From a virus: a stretch of 26,803 nt of DNA. The stretch spans positions 1 to 26,803 of the IMG/VR virus record IMGVR_UViG_3300030085_002432. The stretch is one strand, 5' to 3'. The notes below the pieces were generated by a model. The model searched no databases, was not told the origin of the DNA, and was given only the letters and a program-made list of their open reading frames with translations. This document shows positions 22,304-26,803 of this stretch, piece by piece. Each line of letters starts with the position of its first letter. Positions within the stretch are counted from its first letter, which is position 1. Position numbers and translations under genes: made by a program.

Positions 22304-22441
22304 ATGAACGACTTTTTCATTGATCTTCCTGGCGAAATTCTTGATCTCACTGATGAGGACATTAACCAATTCTTGGATGAAGAAAACCTTGAGAAAAAGT
22401 TCGACCTAAATGAATATATTAACGGAGATTACGATTACTGA
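22304..22441 (+). CDS. Small acidic hypothetical protein (45 aa)
   Basis: An in-frame upstream reading from 22205 lies within the methyltransferase gene, so ATG 22304 is the probable start. The product is strongly acidic (MNDFFIDLPGEILDLTDEDI, then EENLEKKFDLNEYINGDYDY). Acidic miniproteins in phage early regions often bind host enzymes or mimic DNA, but nothing here proves this. The stop overlaps the next ATG. Confidence 0.6.
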   Translation: MNDFFIDLPGEILDLTDEDINQFLDEENLEKKFDLNEYINGDYDY

Positions 22442-22647
22442 TGTCTTTCCCAATTCCAAAAGAGGACCAACTAGATCACGAAGAATGGAGGTCATTGATT
22501 CACATCATTCGGGATTATGCAAATGATGCTGAAGATGATGAAGAATTTGACTTCTGGGATACCGTGGTAGATAAACTTTATGTTTATCAGCAAGCACAAT
22601 TCACCGATCTTTCCAAAAACGATGCAGATGACCAGCAACCAGCTTGA
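22441..22647 (+). CDS. Small acidic hypothetical protein (68 aa)
   Basis: ATG 22441 is embedded in the previous stop (TGATG). The product reads MSFPIPKEDQLDHEEWRSLI, then DYANDAEDDEEFDFWDTVVD and KLYVYQQAQFTDL. The HEEW...I...Y layout resembles the 62-residue product of 19557-19745. It is acidic and helical. Function unknown. Confidence 0.65.
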   Translation: MSFPIPKEDQLDHEEWRSLIHIIRDYANDAEDDEEFDFWDTVVDKLYVYQQAQFTDLSKNDADDQQPA

Positions 22648-22870
22648 GCAACTGAAAGAGAACTACACTCACATGATCATCGATGGGATGGACATGGATA
22701 CGCTCATCACTTTTGCTTTTGATAGTATCATGGGAAACATCGAAACTTGGACTGAAGATGAAGTTAAGGGAGAAATTATTGATCTTTATGATGAAGAAAC
22801 TCTTGAAGGATTGATGCCCACCGATGTAATCGAAGTTTCATACGGAACGGAGATGAAAGCAGCCAGTTGA
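22628..22870 (+). CDS. Small acidic conserved cyanophage protein (80 aa)
   Basis: I choose ATG 22628 (ATG 22622 is two codons earlier), which overlaps the previous gene by 20 bases. The product MTSNQLEQLKENYTHMIIDG, then MDTLITFAFDSIMGNIETW and a DEVKGEIIDLYDEETLE segment, matches a pattern I recall as frequent in cyanomyoviruses. It is acidic and largely helical. No function is known. Its stop codon lies in a hairpin that begins the next promoter region. Confidence 0.7.
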   Translation: MTSNQLEQLKENYTHMIIDGMDMDTLITFAFDSIMGNIETWTEDEVKGEIIDLYDEETLEGLMPTDVIEVSYGTEMKAAS

Positions 22871-22920
22871 GGAACTGGTCTAAAACCCCTTGATTTTTGT
22901 CCCATTCTGTGCAATAGTAG
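22863..22920 (+). promoter_or_regulatory. Upstream hairpin plus sigma70-like promoter
   Basis: CCAGTT (22863-22868) pairs with AACTGG (22873-22878) around GAGG. A CCCC run follows, then a TTGATT -35 (22890-22895) and a weak -10 around CAATAG (22912-22917). ATG 22925 follows almost at once, with AGGA just before it. The block 22868-22895 aligns well with 23804-23830 upstream of another promoter. Confidence 0.5.
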
Positions 22921-22924
22921 GATC

Positions 22925-23806
22925 ATGAAAAACATTCACATCGAACACCCCGAAGACATGATCCTTACGGGTGATCTGTCTGTTGTAGAATTACTCTACA
23001 ATTTTGATCAAGTTTCCGTCAAAATGGACGGTGCTCCTGCTATTGTGTGGGGCAAAGATCCTGCTACAGGTACATTTTTTGTTGGGACTAAAGCAGTCTT
23101 TAACAAGAAAAAGATTCGCATTGCACACTCTCACGAAGAAATTGACGAGCATTATGCCGAAGAGGTTGCGGATATTCTTCACGCTTGTTTTAATTTTCTT
23201 CCTCGCACAGATTCTATCTTGCAAGGCGATTTTATTGGTTGGGGCAATGATCGTACTTTTACTCCCAACACGATTACTTACTCGTTTCCCGAGTTTGTAA
23301 CACAAAAGATCATCATTGCACCTCACACAGAATACTTTGCAGAGAATGATCTGCGTGATGCTGTTGCTAAACCTTTCACAGAACTTCTTGAAGATAATCA
23401 GAAAGTGAAGTGGGTTCAACCTTCTGTAGATTACGTTAAGTATGATGATGAAGCACCTACATTCAAGACTGAAAATGTAAAGTTCTTGGATGAAAGAACT
23501 GCTGCATGTTGTAAGAAAATCATCAATGCTTTTATCCGTGAAGGTAAACTTCTGACGTATGAAATGCTGACGTTGATCTTCGATTGTCCGAGACTTGCTG
23601 ATCTTTATCTCATCCTGATCGAGATGAAAGAGGATCTTATTGACTCTTTTATCATCACAGATTGCCCCACAGCTTCTATTCAAGGACTGAAAGTAAAGCA
23701 GGAAGGTTTTGTTATCCATGGTCAAAATGGGATGCAAACTAAACTCGTAGATCGCGAAGTTTTTGCAAAAGCAAACTTTACCATGCCCAAGCGGTGGACG
23801 ACCTGA
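22925..23806 (+). CDS. Nucleotidyltransferase/ligase-like protein (DUF6267-like)
   Basis: This 293-residue protein has the marks of the covalent nucleotidyltransferase (DNA/RNA ligase and capping) superfamily. Motif I is SVKMDGAPAIVWG with Lys33 as possible AMP-accepting lysine (KxDG). A motif III-like LQGDFIGWG lies near 98-106, motif IV-like EGFVIHG near 262-268, and a motif V-like QTKLVDREVF near 272-281. The opening MKNIHIEHPEDMILTGDLSV is like cyanophage DUF6267 proteins as I recall them. No OB-fold or zinc domain follows. Ligation, nucleotidylation of another substrate, or a decayed fold are all possible. Confidence 0.7.
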   Translation: MKNIHIEHPEDMILTGDLSVVELLYNFDQVSVKMDGAPAIVWGKDPATGTFFVGTKAVFNKKKIRIAHSHEEIDEHYAEEVADILHACFNFLPRTDSILQGDFIGWGNDRTFTPNTITYSFPEFVTQKIIIAPHTEYFAENDLRDAVAKPFTELLEDNQKVKWVQPSVDYVKYDDEAPTFKTENVKFLDERTAACCKKIINAFIREGKLLTYEMLTLIFDCPRLADLYLILIEMKEDLIDSFIITDCPTASIQGLKVKQEGFVIHGQNGMQTKLVDREVFAKANFTMPKRWTT

Positions 23807-23824
23807 GAAGTGGTCTACAGGCGC

Positions 23825-23868
23825 TTGTAGAGGGGTCTCAGGCGTGTATTATTAAAGAGTCAAAGGAA
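23825..23868 (+). promoter_or_regulatory. Promoter/leader cassette, copy 2
   Basis: TTGTAG (23825-23830), a 16-base spacer and TATTAT (23847-23852) are followed by the shared leader AAGAGTCAAAGGAA. AAAGGA acts as the ribosome site for ATG 23875. Spacing is the same as in copies 3 and 4. Confidence 0.65.
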
Positions 23869-23874
23869 CACACC

Positions 23875-24039
23875 ATGAAACCCTATCCGCTCGGCATCGA
23901 CAACCCGATCAAGATCAAAGCAGTTTGGGGTTCACATAAGTGGGCACTTTACTGGAAAGATGATCACACTAAGATCGCAACTTTCCCCAATGAGTTTACA
24001 GCTTACGAAGCACGTCGCGCCATCATCGAATCTCTCTGA
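23875..24039 (+). CDS. Small hypothetical protein (54 aa)
   Basis: ATG 23875 follows the cassette ribosome site; an in-frame reading from 23794 runs through the promoter and is rejected. The product is MKPYPLGIDNPIKIKAVWGS, then HKWALYWKDDHTKIATFPNE and YEARRAIIESL. It looks like a compact beta-beta-alpha domain with strands VWGSHKWALYW and KIATF and a terminal helix. Function unknown. It heads a chain of seven more overlapping or closely spaced small genes. Confidence 0.7.
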   Translation: MKPYPLGIDNPIKIKAVWGSHKWALYWKDDHTKIATFPNEFTAYEARRAIIESL

Positions 24040-24042
24040 ATC

Positions 24043-24210
24043 ATGATCACTTCCAAAGCACAAATGCTCCGCGTGATGAAACAATGCGACGGAGCAAATA
24101 CTCTCACCCGTGAAGAAAAGTTTCAAGTCTTTGTTAGAGTATGTGATAACATGCTCAAAGAGGGTAGAATGACCAAAGCAACTCACAAACGTTTTACAGA
24201 AATCTGGTGA
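24043..24210 (+). CDS. Small basic hypothetical protein (55 aa)
   Basis: ATG 24043 lies three bases after the previous stop. The product MITSKAQMLRVMKQCDGANT, then REEKFQVFVRVCDNMLKEGR and KATHKRFTEIW is helical and basic. Its TGA overlaps the next start. The pattern resembles common cyanophage hypotheticals. No function is recognised. Confidence 0.65.
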   Translation: MITSKAQMLRVMKQCDGANTLTREEKFQVFVRVCDNMLKEGRMTKATHKRFTEIW

Positions 24211-24356
24211 TGGTTAAACTAACAGACAAACAACTAGCAATAATTCTCGACGCTGTTGAGGATTATGGCGTTCTAGTTAATGAGGATCTTGCCGACGATT
24301 GTGGTGAGATTCTCGACATCATCGAAGCATACCTTTCTAACAAAAACGACCAATGA
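24210..24356 (+). CDS. Small acidic hypothetical protein (48 aa)
   Basis: The start sits in TGATG, sharing one base with the previous stop. The product is MVKLTDKQLAIILDAVEDYG, then VLVNEDLADDCGEILDIIEA and YLSNKNDQ, an acidic two-helix protein. Start and stop overlap both neighbours, which supports it as a real coupled gene. Function unknown. Confidence 0.6.
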   Translation: MVKLTDKQLAIILDAVEDYGVLVNEDLADDCGEILDIIEAYLSNKNDQ

Positions 24357-24586
24357 TCATTTACATCGCTGAGAACCAAGGCTGTGCCTACTCCATTTGT
24401 AGTGAGGGAGCACTTTATTACACTCCTTTGTATCAAGATGGGAGCATGAATGTTGAGGATTGGACTGAAGTTGATCTGATGAGCTTGATGGGTGAAGAAG
24501 AGAATCTTCGCTTTGAAGTTGACGACATTCATGATAAACTTATCTCCATGAATAAGGCAGCAGGTTTCTATTATCAAAATGCTTGA
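24353..24586 (+). CDS. Small conserved cyanophage-type protein (77 aa)
   Basis: ATG 24353 overlaps the previous stop by four bases. The product opens MIIYIAENQGCAYSICSEGA and has LYYTPLYQDGSMNVEDWTEV. This combination of a short beta strand, Cys residues and an acidic turn recurs in cyanophage hypotheticals as I remember them. An acidic helix follows (EEENLRFEVDDIHDKL). Function unknown. Confidence 0.7.
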   Translation: MIIYIAENQGCAYSICSEGALYYTPLYQDGSMNVEDWTEVDLMSLMGEEENLRFEVDDIHDKLISMNKAAGFYYQNA

Positions 24587-24866
24587 ATTACCTGATGATT
24601 TCCCACACCAACCCCCAGAAGGATACGCCTACAAAGTTAAATCCTTTAAGCGTAATGTTGTCGCTATTTGGTTACAGCATCCCGATCACTTTAACTATAG
24701 CAATGATCGTGTCTCTACGATCTGGGGGTTCTACAATACAAAATCAAGAACCTATTCGTCGCCTGTTAATGCCTCCAAGCAAGGTGATTCAGTAGACATT
24801 AACAACACCAGACCATGGACTGCGATGCAAATTAACTACAAAGGATTGGAGTCTTTCTTTCTATGA
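24579..24866 (+). CDS. Conserved cyanophage-type protein (95 aa)
   Basis: The ATG overlaps the previous gene by eight bases. The product has a beta-rich core: GYAYKVKSFKRNVVAIWLQH, then VSTIWGFYNTKSRTYSSPVN and TAMQINYKGLESFFL. It has no signal peptide or catalytic motif. It looks like a small beta-sandwich fold and is of a type often found in cyanophage early regions. Confidence 0.7.
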   Translation: MLELPDDFPHQPPEGYAYKVKSFKRNVVAIWLQHPDHFNYSNDRVSTIWGFYNTKSRTYSSPVNASKQGDSVDINNTRPWTAMQINYKGLESFFL

Positions 24867-24961
24867 GAGATCGAATTGTTTTCATGCTTCCATTCTTACA
24901 ACTTGTGATAGCTATAGTCACATTGTATAAACTTGATCAAACTATGTTGGTGTGCCGATGA
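24863..24961 (+). CDS. Single-span membrane miniprotein (32 aa)
   Basis: ATG 24863 overlaps the previous stop by four bases and its own stop overlaps the next ATG. The product MRDRIVFMLPFLQLVIAIVT, then LYKLDQTMLVCR has one hydrophobic helix (about 5-22) after a basic N-terminus. Precise ATGA/ATGA overlaps on both sides support expression. Function unknown. Confidence 0.6.
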   Translation: MRDRIVFMLPFLQLVIAIVTLYKLDQTMLVCR

Positions 24962-25110
24962 AAACCACTTTGACTGTTGGTGATGATGGTGTTCTTACAT
25001 TCACCGATGAAATCCTGGAAGAACTAGGATGGAAAGAGGGTGATTTGTTAGAATGGATTGATAACAAAGACGGTTCACTTTCTTTGGTAAAGGTTGATGA
25101 AGGAGTTTGA
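24958..25110 (+). CDS. AbrB/MazE-like small DNA-binding-fold protein (50 aa)
   Basis: The 50-residue product reads TVGDDGVLTFTDEILEELGW, then KEGDLLEWIDNKDGSLSLVK. This is the swapped-hairpin SpoVT-AbrB pattern: a beta strand, a 'G-x-L-xx-P/T' turn, the helix 'EILEELGWKEGD', and a second strand. Proteins of this fold are antitoxins (MazE) or transition-state regulators (AbrB). The usual basic DNA-contact residues at the N-terminus are few (Lys2). It overlaps the DUF4385-like gene by 14 bases. No toxin with a known fold is adjacent, so an autoregulator or degenerate antitoxin is possible. Confidence 0.6.
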   Translation: MKTTLTVGDDGVLTFTDEILEELGWKEGDLLEWIDNKDGSLSLVKVDEGV

Positions 25111-25561
25111 TTATGAACTCGATTACAAACAACTTGACTTCACAGATGAAGAAACTCGCAAACTTTATCGCATTGGAAGGGGAGAGCAAGGAGTGCTATT
25201 GGTACGCCCTTACACTAACAACATTTGTGCTCATTGGCGCTTTGTAGATGAAACTACTGCTCGCAAATCTGCTGATAAGATATACCAAATGTTCTGTGAA
25301 TTTAGGACCAAAAGAGACTTCATTGGTATGGATATGGCGCGAAAGTTCTTGGAAATGGGTTTTACGAGAGCACGTCGCTATGCAAATCACTCCAGTGGAA
25401 GGAAGTACGATAAAACATCTGGTAAAGTTAGACCCCAGGAGAAAGATTGGCGAACCTCTACCAAAGCCAGAAGTGCTGCTATTTTTAAGGAAGTTAGAGA
25501 CAAAGCTGCATACGATACTGTATACCAAGAAATGAGAAAAGAGTGGAGAAAAAGTGAATGA
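25097..25561 (+). CDS. DUF4385-like protein (154 aa)
   Basis: ATG 25097 is preferred over the TTG one codon before it. The blocks YKQLDFTDEETRKLYRIGRG, then EQGVLLVRPYTNNICAHWRF, MFCEFRTKRDFIGMDMARKF and LEMGFTRARRYANHSSG match what I recall of DUF4385, a family found in bacteria and many cyanophages. A basic tail (KDWRTSTKARSAAIFKEV) follows. The invariant Arg/Tyr/Gly pattern suggests a binding or catalytic pocket, but no activity is known. It is translationally coupled to the AbrB-like gene. Confidence 0.75.
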   Translation: MKEFDYELDYKQLDFTDEETRKLYRIGRGEQGVLLVRPYTNNICAHWRFVDETTARKSADKIYQMFCEFRTKRDFIGMDMARKFLEMGFTRARRYANHSSGRKYDKTSGKVRPQEKDWRTSTKARSAAIFKEVRDKAAYDTVYQEMRKEWRKSE

Positions 25562-25593
25562 AAAAACCAGTTCGATAACCTGCACAAGCCCCC

Positions 25594-25635
25594 TAGATTT
25601 CCGCCCGTTTTCCTGTATTCTATAAGAGTCAAAGG
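25594..25635 (+). promoter_or_regulatory. Promoter/leader cassette, copy 3
   Basis: TAGATT (25594-25599), a 16-base spacer and TATTCT (25616-25621) are followed by the leader ATAAGAGTCAAAGG. The ribosome site AAAGG is 10 bases before ATG 25646. A CCAGTT-type element with partial pairing lies at 25567-25582. Confidence 0.6.
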
Positions 25636-25645
25636 GATTCACCCA

Positions 25646-26032
25646 ATGCTGGTTAAACTTTCCTTTCCTTCCAAATCCAAGAAAACTATTTGCAAGGCAG
25701 TTTATGAGTTTGCAGACTGCCGATCTTTGGAGACTGCTATTGCAACTTTGAAAGCAACTCAAGCAAGAAAAGCAAACAAATCTACCACAACTTTTGAGGT
25801 GATTGAATCTCATAACGGACCAATTTATCGGTGGGATTCTCATTCCAACAAATTTATCAATGAGCGTAAACAAAATGATCGCAGCTATGTTGAAATGAAG
25901 AAAGCACAATATCGGGAGGAAAAACTGAATAAAATCAATGCAAAGATTGATGGGTTTTTTGATACTATCGAAGATTTTATTCTTTTACACAAACCCATGT
26001 GCCAGTCCCTTAAAGTGTCCACTATCTGTTGA
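25646..26032 (+). CDS. Hypothetical protein (128 aa)
   Basis: This is the only gene of a short transcription unit between cassette copies 3 and 4. The product is MLVKLSFPSKSKKTICKAVY, then a helix (ETAIATLKATQARKANKSTT) and a strand TFEVIESHNGPIYRWD. A long basic/acidic helix follows (YVEMKKAQYREEKLNKINAK). No family is recognised. It is lysine-rich with two Cys near the C-terminus. Confidence 0.7.
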   Translation: MLVKLSFPSKSKKTICKAVYEFADCRSLETAIATLKATQARKANKSTTTFEVIESHNGPIYRWDSHSNKFINERKQNDRSYVEMKKAQYREEKLNKINAKIDGFFDTIEDFILLHKPMCQSLKVSTIC

Positions 26033-26072
26033 AATGGGTCCATTTTCCTGTATTCTATAAGAGTCAAAGGAA
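26029..26072 (+). promoter_or_regulatory. Promoter/leader cassette, copy 4
   Basis: TTGAAA (26029-26034), a 16-base spacer and TATTCT (26051-26056) are followed by ATAAGAGTCAAAGGAA. The 26-base stretch 26047-26072 is nearly identical to the copy at 25612. It drives ATG 26085; AAAGGA is the ribosome site. Confidence 0.65.
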
Positions 26073-26084
26073 CACACCTCGCAA

Positions 26085-26264
26085 ATGCTCAACTCTCAAG
26101 CAACTTCCGCCGCTGTTTACAAACAACTGTTTACAGGTGCTGAGTGGGATGCAATCGCTTTCGCCATGAAAGATTATGGTGATTTTCATGGCGGAATGGA
26201 TGAAACAATCGCCAACAATGTTCAGGCAAAGATTGCTAAAATCTTTGAACTGACTGCCGATTGA
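26085..26264 (+). CDS. Small hypothetical protein (59 aa)
   Basis: The product is MLNSQATSAAVYKQLFTGAE, then WDAIAFAMKDYGDFHGGMDE and TIANNVQAKIAKIFELTAD, a mostly helical protein. It sits 13 bases after the cassette leader with a good ribosome site. The next gene starts one base after its stop. It falls below the length usually detected automatically, but the promoter and coupling support it. Confidence 0.65.
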   Translation: MLNSQATSAAVYKQLFTGAEWDAIAFAMKDYGDFHGGMDETIANNVQAKIAKIFELTAD

Positions 26265-26265
26265 T

Positions 26266-26484
26266 ATGGCGAAATATGATGCAAACTGGTTCTCTCAATA
26301 CAACAAAATGATCAACAATCCTTACGTCGAAAATCTTGTAGCAATGGGTTACGATCGCGCTGATTGTGAAACAGTTGCAGCTGCAGGAGTTGATAAGACT
26401 TTCCCAATGAACATTCATGGGAGAGTTTACAACACTCAGGAGGAGTATGATCAAGCACTCCACGATTTTCTCAACGGTCAATGA
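26266..26484 (+). CDS. Small hypothetical protein (72 aa)
   Basis: ATG 26266 is one base after the previous stop. The product is MAKYDANWFSQYNKMINNPY, then VENLVAMGYDRADCETVAAA and GRVYNTQEEYDQALHDFLNG. The middle looks like a UBA-like three-helix unit by pattern (LVAMGYDRADCETVAAAG), a weak similarity. Its stop overlaps the next ATG by four bases. Confidence 0.65.
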   Translation: MAKYDANWFSQYNKMINNPYVENLVAMGYDRADCETVAAAGVDKTFPMNIHGRVYNTQEEYDQALHDFLNGQ

Positions 26485-26663
26485 TTTCAAATTCAATGTT
26501 TAACTCTGCTCTCAAGACTCTCCCCAGTTACATCAAATCTACCGATGCTGATTGGGGTATGGTTTATGATTACATGGAGTCAATGTGTGGTGATCTAAAA
26601 GATTATCATTGGGAAGAAGTTGCTCAAGTCTATCGACAATTCATCAACGATTCTCGCTACTGA
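26481..26663 (+). CDS. Small hypothetical protein (60 aa)
   Basis: ATG 26481 overlaps the previous gene by four bases. The product is MISNSMFNSALKTLPSYIKS, then TDADWGMVYDYMESMCGDLK and HWEEVAQVYRQFINDSRY. It is helical and acidic to neutral. It resembles typical short cyanophage early ORFs. Function unknown. Confidence 0.65.
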   Translation: MISNSMFNSALKTLPSYIKSTDADWGMVYDYMESMCGDLKDYHWEEVAQVYRQFINDSRY

Positions 26664-26664
26664 T

Positions 26665-26803
26665 ATGGAAACAACGACTGCAACTTACAAGATCGAAATA
26701 ACAACAAACGAGGGATCATTATCATTCCTCAAAGTGATGCCTACCAAACCAAAGACACATAAGGGCATTAGATCACAGAACACAAAGTTATCAAAATGGG
26801 TAG
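26665..26803 (+). CDS. Partial hypothetical protein, runs off window
   Basis: ATG 26665 is one base after the previous stop and the frame stays open to the window end (46 codons). The visible part is METTTATYKIEITTNEGSLS, then FLKVMPTKPKTHKGIRSQ. It is basic and Thr/Lys-rich, starting with a likely beta strand. It cannot be assigned without the rest. Confidence 0.6.
   Translation, partial: METTTATYKIEITTNEGSLSFLKVMPTKPKTHKGIRSQNTKLSKWV

Noticed and set aside
22991-23737. 248-codon minus-strand ORF
   Set aside because: It mirrors the ligase-like gene and shows no family pattern or upstream signals.
1-26803. Insertion sequence, integrase or attachment site
   Set aside because: No transposase, integrase or terminal-repeat structure was seen. 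The tRNA genes are complete and show no duplicated 3' ends.

Overview
This window looks like part of the genome of a T4-like cyanomyovirus (a Synechococcus or Prochlorococcus myophage). The signs are AT-rich, tightly packed genes all on the plus strand, many 4-base stop/start overlaps, phage tRNAs, a very long cyanophage-type tail-appendage protein, many small 2-oxoglutarate/Fe(II) oxygenase-like genes, T4-late-type promoters and runs of tiny accessory genes. Family names come from recognising motifs by eye; no database search was run.

Layout. (1) 1-575: a tRNA cluster, Leu(UAA, cut by the window edge), Thr(UGU) and Leu(UAG). A 338-base gene-free gap between the last two is almost filled with potential stem-loops, including a long hairpin and a duplicated 30-base hairpin element. 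(2) 592-1383: a small conserved protein and a Mom-like DNA-modification protein. (3) 1418-7441: a 2007-residue virion appendage protein, followed by a UUCG-loop terminator and a new promoter. (4) 7518-18421: a late-type module that interleaves oxygenase-like proteins (eight recognisable domains in seven genes) with two paralogous tail-collar/adhesin proteins, a long coiled-coil protein, a HExxH protein and several unknowns. One adhesin carries a roughly 320-residue Arg/Asn/Gln/Pro-rich insertion. (5) 18424-26803: small, probably early, genes in short operons. They are separated by strong terminators and by a recurring promoter/leader cassette. This part includes an SF2 helicase overlapping a DNA methyltransferase, a nucleotidyltransferase/ligase-like protein, an AbrB-like small protein coupled to a DUF4385-like gene, and many unknown ORFs of 30-130 codons.

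How the parts fit together. The tRNAs read A-ending codons that are frequent in AT-rich phage genes. The Mom-like protein, methyltransferase and helicase are candidates for modifying or protecting phage DNA. The oxygenases lie among tail-fibre genes, so virion-protein hydroxylation is a reasonable but unproven role. The best candidates for something undescribed are the structured RNA tract between the tRNAs, the basic low-complexity insertion in the second adhesin, the dense oxygenase array with a double-domain fusion, and the repeated promoter/leader cassette.
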